Below, in pieces: positions 7,503 to 16,000 of a stretch of 64,000 nt of DNA. The position numbers were made by a program, and so were the translations under genes. The notes under the pieces are model-generated. The model was not told the DNA's origin and made no database searches. It saw only the letters and a list, made by a program, of their open reading frames with translations. Source of the DNA: Rhodococcus sp. 14-2470-1b (GTDB taxonomy: Bacteria > Actinomycetota > Actinomycetes > Mycobacteriales > Mycobacteriaceae); contig NZ_NPFY01000001.1 of the NCBI RefSeq assembly GCF_002259415.1, positions 170,996 to 234,995 of the forward strand. Direction: 5' to 3'. The stretch's first letter is position 1, and the number at the start of each line of letters is the position of its first letter.

Positions 7503-9040
7503 CCCTTCGCATCGCCGTCACGGGCGCAACGAGCGATTTCGCCGCAGCGATCCTGCCTTCCCTGCTCGCCGACGACGACGTCGACTCCGTGGTCGGGATC
7601 GCCCGGCGTCCGCTCCGAATGCAGCATTCCAAACTCGAATCGGTACGTGCCGACATACGGTCACCCCGACTCGAAGAAGTTTTTCGAGGCTGCGACGTCG
7701 TCATCCATCTGGCCTTCGTCGTCGAAGAATTACGCGACAAGACCGAGACACACGACATCAACCAACGTGGCTCACGGAACGTTCTCGATTCCGCGTACGC
7801 CGCAGGGGTGGGCAGGCTCGTGATCACCTCGAGCATCAATGCGTACGGTGCGGACATTCACGACAAGCCCCTCGACGAAAGTCACTACCCCGCCGGCGAT
7901 CCCGACAGGTATTACTTCCACGACAAAGCAGAGGTGGAGCACTACGCGGAGTGGTGGCTCCGCCGCCACCCCGGCGAGATGGCTGTATCCATGTTGCGAC
8001 CGACGTACATCATCGGTCCCGACTTCGCCAACGACGGCATCGATCAGTTCACCGGCCGGGTCGGTGCATTCCCACAGGCGGACCGGGCCAGCTACCAGTT
8101 CCTGCACCAGAACGACCTGGCCGACGCCTTCCACCGCGCCGCCAAGCAGGACCTGATCGGCCCCTACAACGTGGGCCCACGCGACTGGACGCCGGTCCGC
8201 GAACTTGCGCGTATGCAGGGCCAGATCCTGTTCGACGTGCCCGAGAAACCTGCCGTGGCGGCTGCGAATCTCGCATTCCGACTCGGACTCACCCCGTTCT
8301 CTGGTCAGTGGGTCACTGCGGGCGAGCCCGTCGTGGACTCCACTGCGCTGAGCGAGAAGACTGGCTGGACACCCACTCTCACCTCACGCGAGTGCGCCGC
8401 CGTCATGGTCCTGTTGCAGGGCAAGCCGATTCTGGGCGCCGAGCACGCCCTGACCAGCCAGAACGCCTGCGAGGCAGCACTGGAACCGGCATCGAGGTTC
8501 GTCGGCACCGTCGGCGGTGAGCACGTGTCGATCACAACGACCTCGGGTCGGCTTCACATCGAACTGCACCGAGGCTCGGCACAGGGACCGACGGTTGTCG
8601 TGCCCGTGCGCCCTGGACTGCATGCCCGCTATCTGACACCTGTCGCCCAGGAACTCGCCCACGCCGGCATCACCACCGTCCTGCTCGACCTACCAGGTCA
8701 CGGGCTCAGCACGGGGCCGCGAGGACGCGTCACTGCCGCGGAATTCGACGACGCCGTCGCCAACGCAGCCGACTACGCGCGACTGAACTTCGGATCGACC
8801 GTCACCGTCGTCGACATCGGAGATCACACGCCCGCACCGAAGCAGACGTTGCGCAGACTCCGGCGGCACCACCCCGTCAATCCCGCCGACGGACTACTTC
8901 CCCGTCGTGTACGCGCCCACGACCTCCGCGGGCGTACCAAGACCCGAACAACCACCGCGACATCCGTCGACGAGGTCATCGATCTCGTCGGTGGAGCAGC
9001 CGAACCCACCAGCTCACGCGCCCACTCCTCGGTACGGTAG
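7499..9040 (+). CDS. Extended SDR (NAD-dependent epimerase/dehydratase) fused to a partial alpha/beta-hydrolase domain
   Basis: Starts at GTG 7499 inside the previous stop (GTGA) and encodes 513 residues. Residues 1-310 are an extended SDR: first strand LRIAVTGATSDFA, VIHLAFV near 69-75, TSSINAYG near 110-117, and the dyad Tyr139-x3-Lys143 in YFHDKAEVE. The glycine motif is degenerate (TGATSDFA rather than TGxxGxxG). Residues about 340-440 look like the first half of a lysophospholipase-type alpha/beta hydrolase (VRPGLHARYL, VLLDLPGHGLSTGPRGRV). After that no GxSxG nucleophile elbow appears, and the tail is arginine-rich. The last 65 bases overlap the convergent DUF1992 gene. Likely role: reducing or modifying the product of the oxoamine synthase. 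Confidence 0.8.
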   Translation: MTLRIAVTGATSDFAAAILPSLLADDDVDSVVGIARRPLRMQHSKLESVRADIRSPRLEEVFRGCDVVIHLAFVVEELRDKTETHDINQRGSRNVLDSAYAAGVGRLVITSSINAYGADIHDKPLDESHYPAGDPDRYYFHDKAEVEHYAEWWLRRHPGEMAVSMLRPTYIIGPDFANDGIDQFTGRVGAFPQADRASYQFLHQNDLADAFHRAAKQDLIGPYNVGPRDWTPVRELARMQGQILFDVPEKPAVAAANLAFRLGLTPFSGQWVTAGEPVVDSTALSEKTGWTPTLTSRECAAVMVLLQGKPILGAEHALTSQNACEAALEPASRFVGTVGGEHVSITTTSGRLHIELHRGSAQGPTVVVPVRPGLHARYLTPVAQELAHAGITTVLLDLPGHGLSTGPRGRVTAAEFDDAVANAADYARLNFGSTVTVVDIGDHTPAPKQTLRRLRRHHPVNPADGLLPRRVRAHDLRGRTKTRTTTATSVDEVIDLVGGAAEPTSSRAHSSVR

Positions 9041-9497
9041 ATCTGCCGGGGCCGCTCGCCGTCCGCGACGACAATGCCTCGCGTGCCTCGGCATCCGCCG
9101 CGGCCCGGTTGCGCTTCCACTGCGTCACCCAGTCCTCGACGTCGACCGGGCCGATCGGCACCAGCGGCGGCGATGGCATACGGATCCACGCCACGACACG
9201 CGCATTGAGGTCCTGCAACGCTTCTCGAACCGACGACTCCTCACGCAGCTCGATCAACGTGGTCGGAAGTTTCTCGATCTCCTTGCGCAACTGCAGAGAC
9301 TCGGGCAGCAATGCGTCCGTCGACAGGTTCTCCCGCTTCAGAAACCCTTTCACCCACCACAGATCGTCGTGAGCCGAACTGGGCAACGGTTTACCCGCCC
9401 CCTCGAGATTCTCGAACTCGCCGCGCTCCTGCGCCTCGCGGATCTGTCGGTCCACGAAGGACTCGAACGTCACCCCTGGTTTCTTCCGTTCCACCAC
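8976..9497 (-). CDS. DUF1992 domain protein (DnaJ-C28-like conserved domain)
   Basis: A 173-residue protein whose residues 5-75 match the DUF1992 consensus: ESFVDRQIREAQERGEFENL then GAGKPL, followed by a WWVKGFLKRENLS segment. This domain is found alone in many bacteria and as the conserved region of eukaryotic DnaJ homologue subfamily C member 28. Its biochemical function is not established. The C-terminal third (from about 120) is basic and low-complexity (SRTASGPGRSTVPRSGRV), with no J-domain. The 3' end overlaps the convergent SDR/hydrolase gene by 65 bases. Confidence 0.82.
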   Translation of the reverse strand: MVERKKPGVTFESFVDRQIREAQERGEFENLEGAGKPLPSSAHDDLWWVKGFLKRENLSTDALLPESLQLRKEIEKLPTTLIELREESSVREALQDLNARVVAWIRMPSPPLVPIGPVDVEDWVTQWKRNRAAADAEAREALSSRTASGPGRSTVPRSGRVSWWVRLLHRRDR

Positions 9498-9633
9498 TGC
9501 TGCACCGCCGTTCCTCCGCTGAACATCCTCACTGCCGGAAACGCCCGTATTCCGCTAGGGTACTCACGTCGATCCGGGCCGACGCCGTCGTCGACCTCAG
9601 GGGGATCGTTCACTTCGGACCACGGGGAGTCTC

Positions 9634-10269
9634 ATGAAGTTCGCTCGACTTGCACGAACAACGGTGACAGCTGTCATCGCCGTCTCTGCGCTGGCGGTCG
9701 CCACGGGCACTGCGCATGCGGAGCCTGCACCACTGGTGACGGGCACCGATCAGGGCATCGCCTACAGCACCACCACCACCGAGGACGGCAAGGCCGTGAC
9801 GACGATCCTCGACACCGGATCCTTCCGACTCGACGCGACATCGGAGACCGTCGAGGTCCTCGACGCCGCCGGCACGTCCGTCGCGACGATCCCGCTCGCC
9901 TACCGGGTCGGTGAACAGGAGTTCTCCATCGCGCCTCTCATCGGAGTCGACGACCGCGAATTGACGCTCACGCCCGCAACGGATCCAGCGCTCGCCACCC
10001 CGGTGGCTCGGTCGGTCCTGCCCGTCACCGACGTCAACTCGCAGGCACGCTTTCTCGACGAACTGAACAAGGCATCGTTCGGCGCCGGGGTCAGCGCCGC
10101 CATCGGTGCCGGCATCGGACTTGTCATCGGCTGCGTCGTCGGCGTGTTCGTCGGGTGCATCCCCGGTGTCCTCGTCGGCGCCGCCGCAGGTGGAGTGATC
10201 GGCCTGATCAACACCGGAGGTTACCCGCTGCAGTCGGCCGCGTTCGACTACTTCACCGGCAGGCCCTGA
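9634..10269 (+). CDS. Secreted protein with glycine-rich hydrophobic C-terminus, unknown function
   Basis: A 211-residue protein with a clear Sec signal peptide: basic MKFARLARTT, hydrophobic core VTAVIAVSALAVATG, then the AHA|EP cleavage site at about residues 29/30. The mature N-terminal part is a threonine-rich beta-type domain (about 35-125). The last 60 residues form a strongly hydrophobic glycine/alanine/valine segment containing two cysteines (IGCVVGVFVGCIPGVLVGAA) that could form a hairpin in the membrane or a disulfide. Similar short secreted proteins are common in Rhodococcus and Nocardia, with no known role. The promoter is probably in 9498-9633, where TAGGGT at about 9554-9559 could be a -10 element. 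A strong hairpin terminator follows the gene. Confidence 0.72.
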   Translation: MKFARLARTTVTAVIAVSALAVATGTAHAEPAPLVTGTDQGIAYSTTTTEDGKAVTTILDTGSFRLDATSETVEVLDAAGTSVATIPLAYRVGEQEFSIAPLIGVDDRELTLTPATDPALATPVARSVLPVTDVNSQARFLDELNKASFGAGVSAAIGAGIGLVIGCVVGVFVGCIPGVLVGAAAGGVIGLINTGGYPLQSAAFDYFTGRP

Positions 10270-10297
10270 GCCGCTGCAGCTGCACCGAGTCACCACG

Positions 10298-10336
10298 CGA
10301 AGGGCCCCACGGCAGTGAAGTCCGTGGGGCCCTTCG
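10298..10336. terminator. Bidirectional hairpin terminator (15-bp perfect stem)
   Basis: Bases 10298-10312 (CGAAGGGCCCCACGG) are exactly complementary to 10322-10336, with a 9-base loop. The stem sits between two convergent genes (stops at 10269 + and 10342 -). There is no clear U-tract on either side, which is common in actinobacteria. Confidence 0.85.
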
Positions 10337-10341
10337 TCGTG

Positions 10342-11919
10342 TCAGCTGATCGGTTCGGAGTGCGCCACCCCGTTCGAGGTGGCCTTGTCCTCGTCCAGGT
10401 CGTCGCTTCCTGCCGAATTGTTCTTGCCGTCGAGGTTGTTGAGCAGACCGGTGACGTTCACGCCCGAACTTTCCAGCGTCTCGATCACGCCTGCGATGAC
10501 CTGCGGGCTGATGCCGAGCACTGAACCGATGGATCCCTTCGCGCCGTCGGCGCCGCCGATGATCGAGATGCGGTCGATGTCGCCCACCGGCTTCGCTGCT
10601 GCCGCCGTCGCCTCGACGAGCGCAGCCAGCACGTCCGGGAGCGTGAGCAACCGGGCTGCTTGCGGCGTGTAGGAATTGAGCGCCTCGGCGATCTGACGCT
10701 TACCAGCCGCTTCCGCTTCCAGCTTGGCCCGCAGACCGTCGGCCTCTGCTTGCTGCTCGGCGCGCAATGCATCCGCCGCCACCTTGCGGCCTTCTGCCTC
10801 TGCTTCCAGTTTCGCCCGCAGACCGTCGGCGTCTGCCTGCTGCTCGGACCGCACGGCATCTGCGACGAGTTTGCGCGAATCCGCTTGTGCCGCTCCTGAC
10901 TGACGCGCCGATTCGGCTTGTGCTTCCGCACGCAGAATTGCAGCTCGACGCTCACCTTCGGCCCTCGCGATCGCGGCCTGACGTTCGGCTTCGGCGGGCG
11001 CGATGACGTCCGCCTGCAGTGCCGCTTCCGACTGCTGCGAGCGACGCCGTTCCACCTCGGTACGTGCCTCGACCCGTGCGGCTTCGGCCTGTTCCCGCGC
11101 AATGCCGACTGCTTTCGCCGCGGTGGCCTGCGCGAGCGGGCCAGCCTGGTCCGCCTCGGCGTTCTCCGCTTCGGTCTGCGCACGGAGGCGTGCCAACTCG
11201 ACGTCACGACGCTGATTCGCGGTCGCGATGGCCGTGTCGGCTTCGGCCTGCGCCACCGAACCTTCCTGACGTGCCTTGGCCGAACGAATCTGGGCGTCGC
11301 GCTCGGCATCCGCAGTTCCGACCGCTGCGTCACGCTTGACCTCGGCGATACGACGCTGTCCGAGAGATTCGAGATAGCCGTTCTTGTCGGAAATCCCGGC
11401 GATCTTGATGACGTCGACTTCCATGCCGATGCGCGCGAGATCGTTCCCGGCCTCGTCGATGACACTGCGCGCCAACGTGTCACGGTTGGAGTTCAGATCC
11501 TCGACGGTCATCGTCGCGGTGATACCTCGCAAGCTACCGGCGAGAATGTCGTTGATCTGACGCTGCAGTTCCGTCAGGTCGGACGTCAGGAAGCGTTGCA
11601 CCGCAGTCTGAACCGCTTCGTCGGCCGAGCCGATACGCACCAGGCCCACTGCTTCCACGTTGACCGGGACACCGTCGTTGGACAGTGCGTTCTGCAGGTT
11701 GATGCTGATGTTGAACGGTTCCAGGGACATGATGTCCACGCGTTCGATGCCCGGCACCTTGAAGCGGGCACCACCGCGCACCACCTTGGGCTTGCCTCGA
11801 CCGGTGAACACCGCGACCTCGTTGGGCGGAACCTTGATGTAGTTCTTGACGTACACCGTCGGCAGCACGACGAAGACGATCAGCGCGACGATCGCCGCGA
11901 TCACGATTGTTGTCAGCAT
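10342..11919 (-). CDS. Flotillin/SPFH (band 7) family membrane protein
   Basis: A 525-residue protein with one N-terminal membrane segment (residues 3-24), then an SPFH/band-7 domain (about 25-190: VPPNEVAVFTGRGKPKVVRG, VPGIERVDIMSLEP, DLARIGMEVDVIKIAGISDK). A long alanine/glutamate/arginine-rich coiled coil follows (about 190-430) and then a flotillin-type C-terminus. Within the coiled coil a 29-residue unit (GLRAKLEAEA to EQQAEAD) is present twice in tandem, visible at DNA level as near-identical segments 87 bases apart near 10730 and 10817. Flotillins scaffold ordered membrane regions and often pair with NfeD-like proteins. The upstream gene on the same strand is such a partner, 61 bases away. 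Confidence 0.9.
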   Translation of the reverse strand: MLTTIVIAAIVALIVFVVLPTVYVKNYIKVPPNEVAVFTGRGKPKVVRGGARFKVPGIERVDIMSLEPFNISINLQNALSNDGVPVNVEAVGLVRIGSADEAVQTAVQRFLTSDLTELQRQINDILAGSLRGITATMTVEDLNSNRDTLARSVIDEAGNDLARIGMEVDVIKIAGISDKNGYLESLGQRRIAEVKRDAAVGTADAERDAQIRSAKARQEGSVAQAEADTAIATANQRRDVELARLRAQTEAENAEADQAGPLAQATAAKAVGIAREQAEAARVEARTEVERRRSQQSEAALQADVIAPAEAERQAAIARAEGERRAAILRAEAQAESARQSGAAQADSRKLVADAVRSEQQADADGLRAKLEAEAEGRKVAADALRAEQQAEADGLRAKLEAEAAGKRQIAEALNSYTPQAARLLTLPDVLAALVEATAAAAKPVGDIDRISIIGGADGAKGSIGSVLGISPQVIAGVIETLESSGVNVTGLLNNLDGKNNSAGSDDLDEDKATSNGVAHSEPIS

Positions 11920-11980
11920 GTATCAGTTCCCCTCACGAACTCTTTGTAGTCGAAAGCCCCCACCGTGCAGGTCTTTCCGA

Positions 11981-12505
11981 TCATCGACCGTCCACGACGT
12001 CGTCGACGGCCACGACGTGGAGATAGGTGTCGTCCACATCGGCGATGTAGACGGTGACACCTCGCAGAAGTGCTACCTTGCCCGAACTGACAGCCCGTGC
12101 GCCGACGCGATTGCCTTCACCGTCCGCGAACGACACCTCGCCCCATCCGTCCGCCGTGACGTCCAGCGTGACGGTGCCGAGCAGCCCGATGTACGACGCT
12201 CGCCCGATGTGCGAATTGTCCTGCTGCCGAATCATGTACGGAACGAACAGCCCTCGCGTCACGATCACGAGACCCGCCGCCACCGCGATGCCGACGAGAG
12301 CTGCAATCGGATCGGGTAGTTCGGTGAGCGCCGAAATCCATCCTGCCGCGCCGAAACCGAACAGCGCCGTCGCGATCGTCGTCAGCGACAGGAACGGCAC
12401 ACCGTCGCCGTGACTGTCACCGAGATCCGAGTACTCGCCGACGGTGAACGTTCCGACCAGTCCGACGACGCCCACGACGAAACACACGATGAACACGGTC
12501 AACAA
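11981..12505 (-). CDS. NfeD/YqiJ-like membrane protein with C-terminal OB-fold domain
   Basis: I start this at TTG 12505, which has GGAG 8 bases upstream and puts the first transmembrane helix (LLTVFIVCFVVGVVGLVG) at the N-terminus. The frame extends upstream to an ATG at 12619, but those residues look non-native and run into a palindromic repeat. The resulting 174-residue protein has a helix at 2-22, two more between about 50 and 95, and a beta-rich soluble domain (about 105-174: ASYIGLLGTVTLDVTADGWG, GEGNRVGARAVSSGKVALLRG). That layout fits NfeD-family or OB-fold YqiJ-type partners of flotillins. It is in the same orientation as, and just upstream of, the flotillin gene, supporting a membrane-organising pair. 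Confidence 0.75.
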   Translation of the reverse strand: MLTVFIVCFVVGVVGLVGTFTVGEYSDLGDSHGDGVPFLSLTTIATALFGFGAAGWISALTELPDPIAALVGIAVAAGLVIVTRGLFVPYMIRQQDNSHIGRASYIGLLGTVTLDVTADGWGEVSFADGEGNRVGARAVSSGKVALLRGVTVYIADVDDTYLHVVAVDDVVDGR

Positions 12506-12616
12506 TTGAAGAACTCCACTCCCCGAGTCGGTCCAACGAATACTAAAGGCAATCGTGCCGTAACGGGGGAATCGGTCTCGTATCGTGACCTGACGGCGAG
12601 GGTGGCCGCACGTGGA

Positions 12617-12676
12617 CACAACACCGCCGTGTGTTCACAACCGTCATGACGGTTGTGAACACACGGCGGTGTTGTG
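12617..12676. repeat. Perfect 60-bp palindrome with no loop
   Basis: The 30 bases 12617-12646, beginning CACAACACCGCCGTGTG and ending ACCGTCA, are followed directly by their exact reverse complement at 12647-12676. The centre is TCATGA. It lies in the 248-base gap between two minus-strand genes. It could act as a terminator, a protein-binding site or a mobile-repeat remnant; the perfection implies recent origin or active maintenance. Confidence 0.95.
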
Positions 12677-12727
12677 AGGACGCTGTGTGGTTGGGAGAAC
12701 GCTGTGTAGTTGTGAGAACGCTGTGTG
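12671..12727. repeat. Three tandem 19-bp repeats beside the palindrome
   Basis: Three imperfect copies of GTTGTGAGAACGCTGTGTG lie end to end at 12671-12689, 12690-12708 and 12709-12727. They differ at two to three positions between copies. The first copy shares its GTTGTG with the right end of the palindrome, so the two elements are joined. Confidence 0.9.
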
Positions 12728-12753
12728 GTGGCCGACGTGGCCCGAGTGAGCGG

Positions 12754-13005
12754 TCAGCCGTACTCGGCGACGAGCCGATCGAATTCGTCGCGGTCCACCA
12801 GTTGGGGCTCGCCGATCGCGAAGGCCTGCGCGTACTTGCTGGCCAGGTGGTAATCACGGCCGAGTGGGCCCCGCTCACCGTCCTCGTCGTCGCGTTGAAT
12901 GCTGGAACCCGGCGGGACTTCGTTCTGCAGGCCGTTCGTCTTCTCACCGAGACGAGCGTCGAGCTTTGCGGAAATCTTCTGCATGATCTCTTGGTCGTCG
13001 GTCAT
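12754..13005 (-). CDS. Small conserved-looking acidic protein, unknown function
   Basis: An 83-residue acidic protein: MTDDQEIMQKISAKLDARLG, a charged middle (QRDDEDGERG), and a C-terminal helix QLVDRDEFDRLVAEYG. There is no signal peptide, membrane segment or cysteine. Its codon use is like that of its neighbours and it begins 74 bases from the divergent lhr start, so a shared promoter region is likely. I do not recognise the family. The coding call rests on start placement, length and amino-acid composition. Confidence 0.55.
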   Translation of the reverse strand: MTDDQEIMQKISAKLDARLGEKTNGLQNEVPPGSSIQRDDEDGERGPLGRDYHLASKYAQAFAIGEPQLVDRDEFDRLVAEYG

Positions 13006-13079
13006 CGGTATCCCGTACCCACGAGACGACGGTCCTACACCTGTGATTGTTTGTCGGTACCTCGGGGCATCATGGTGGG

Positions 13080-16000
13080 ATGGCCGGCAAGAAAACTAAC
13101 GCGCAGCAGGTGGACCCGGCGCTGGCCAAGTTCTCTCCCGCCACTCAGGAGTGGTTCACCGGCGCATTCGACGCCCCCACGTCGGCACAGGCTGGTGCAT
13201 GGGAGGCCATTTCCAGTGGTCGGCACACTCTGGTCGTCGCTCCCACCGGTTCGGGTAAGACCCTGTCCGCGTTCCTCTGGTCCATCGATCGACTCACGGT
13301 CCGTGAGGTGCCCGCGGAGCGGAAGACGACAGTTCTGTACATCTCGCCGCTCAAAGCGTTGGCGGTCGACGTCGAGAGAAACCTCCGCGCACCACTCGTC
13401 GGGGTGACGCAGACGGCCAAACGACTCGGCCTCGAACCACCGGACATCTCGGTCGGAGTCCGCTCCGGCGACACCAGTCAGGCAGATCGTCGGGCCATGC
13501 TGAAGACTCCCCCGGACATCTTGATCACGACCCCGGAGTCTTTGTTCCTGATGCTCACCTCCGCGGCCAGGGAATCGCTCGACTCGGTCGAGACGGTCAT
13601 CGTCGACGAGGTCCATGCGGTGGCCGGCAGCAAACGTGGCTCGCACCTCGCACTGTCCCTGGAGCGCCTGGATCTGCTGCTCGGCACACCCGCGCAACGG
13701 ATCGGGCTGTCGGCGACGGTGCGACCCCACGAGGAGGTGGGACGGTTCCTCACCGGCGCAGCCCCCATCGAGATCGTTGCTCCCCCGTCACCGAAGACGT
13801 TCGATCTCACGGTTCAGGTCCCGGTCGAGGACATGACGGAACTGGGTGTCGTGGAGACAGCGGAAGGTGATGCCTCGGCTGCGCCGCAGCACGGATCGAT
13901 CTGGCCGCACGTCGAGGAGAAGGTCGTGGACTTGGTTCTCGACCACAAGTCGTGCATCGTGTTCGCCAATTCCCGACGCCTGGCCGAGCGTCTCACCGCT
14001 CGTCTCAACGAGATCTATGCCGAACGTCTCGGCGACGGGGTCGACACCGCCCACGGCCCCGCGTCGCTCATCGGTAGCTCCAGCGACGTGGGCCACGGTG
14101 CCGAACCACTGCTGGCGCGCGCACATCACGGCAGCGTGAGCAAGGATCAGCGCGCCCTCATCGAGGACGATCTGAAGACCGGACGCCTGCGATGCGTCGT
14201 GGCGACCAGCAGCCTCGAGCTCGGAATCGACATGGGCGCGGTCGATCTGGTCATCCAGGTCGAAGCACCGCCCTCGGTCGCGAGCGGTCTGCAGCGCGTG
14301 GGGCGTGCAGGCCACCAGGTAGGTGAGATCTCCAAGGGAGTGCTGTTCCCCAAGCACCGAACCGACTTGATTCATTGCGCGGTGACGGTCGAGCGGATGA
14401 CGACGGGCAAGATCGAGGCTTTGTTCGTTCCTGCGAATCCGCTGGACATTCTGGCCCAGCAGACGGTGGCAGCGTGCGCGCTCGAGCCCATCGATGCTCA
14501 CGACTGGTACGACGCGGTGCGTCGGACCGGGAGCTTCGCAACACTGCCCAGGTCTGCGTACGAGTCGACCCTCGACCTGTTGTCCGGTCGGTACCCGTCG
14601 GACGAGTTCGCCGAACTTCGCCCTCGCCTCGTGTGGGACCGTGACGCGAACACGCTGACGGGCAGGCCGGGTGCACAACGCCTCGCGGTCACTTCCGGTG
14701 GCTCCATCCCGGACCGTGGGTTGTTCACGGTGTACATGGTGGGTGAAAAAGCCTCGCGTGTCGGCGAACTCGACGAAGAGATGGTGTACGAGTCTCGCGT
14801 CGGGGACGTGTTCGCGCTCGGCGCGACCAGTTGGCGGATAGAAGAGATCACACATGATCGGGTACTCGTCAGCCCTGCGTACGGTCAACCCGGACGACTG
14901 CCGTTCTGGCACGGCGACGGACTCGGGCGTCCCGCCGAGCTGGGCCGCGCCCTGGGCGAGTTCCTGCGTAGTACGTCCGAGCGAGAAAATCTCGAACAGC
15001 GTCTCGCCGGTGACGGCCTCGACCCCAACGCCGTGACCAATCTCGTTGCATTGCTGGACGATCAGAAGGAAGCGACCGGTCAGTTGCCCACCGACCGAAC
15101 GATGATCGTGGAGCGGTTCCGGGACGAGCTCGGAGACTGGCGTCTGGTGCTGCACTCGACCTACGGGCAGCAAGTGCACGCACCGTGGGCGCTGGCGATC
15201 GGAGCACGGCTGATCGAGAGATACGGAATCGACGCGGCACCCACTGCGTCCGACGACGGCATCATCGTCCGGCTCCCCGATACCGAGGACACGCCGCCCG
15301 GCGCGGATCTGTTCGTGTTCGAGAAAGACGAGATCGCCGACGTCGTCACCGAGCAGGTCGGTGGATCGGCGCTCTTCGCATCACGCTTCCGCGAATGCGC
15401 CGCTCGTGCACTGTTGCTCCCGCGCCGTAATCCCGGCAAACGCGCACCGCTGTGGCAGCAACGGCAACGGTCGGCGCAACTGCTCGATGTAGCGCGGAAG
15501 TACCCGACGTTCCCCATTCTGCTCGAGACGGTCCGTGAGTGCCTGCAGGACGTCTACGACCTGCCTGCGCTCGAGGACATCCTCGCGCAGATCGGCCGGC
15601 GCCAGATTCGCATCGTCGAGATCGAGACCCCTACCCCGTCACCGTTCGCGAACTCGTTGCTGTTCAACTACGTCGGCGCGTTCATGTACGAGGGCGACAG
15701 CCCCCTCGCGGAACGCCGTGCCCAAGCTCTGTCGCTCGACTCGACGCTGCTCGCGGAACTGCTCGGACGTGTCGAGCTGCGTGAGCTTCTGGATCAGGCC
15801 GTCATCGAGACGACGGAACTGGAGCTGCAGCGCCTCGCCGAGGACCGTCATGCCAAGGACATCGAGGGTGTCGCAGACCTCGTCAGGATGCTCGGGCCGC
15901 TGACCACCGACGAGGTGGCTGCCCGAACGGACGGCGAGGAATCGCCGATGTGGTTGGCGGAGTTGGTCTCCGCCAAGCGCGCCATGGAGGTCACGTTCGC

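Noticed and set aside
12506..12619. Extended N-terminus of the NfeD-like protein
   Set aside because: It would read through the edge of the palindrome and give a non-native arginine-rich leader. The TTG at 12505 has a ribosome-binding site and puts the first helix at the start.
12671..12727. CRISPR array
   Set aside because: The three 19-bp repeats are directly adjacent with no spacers, and no cas genes are present.
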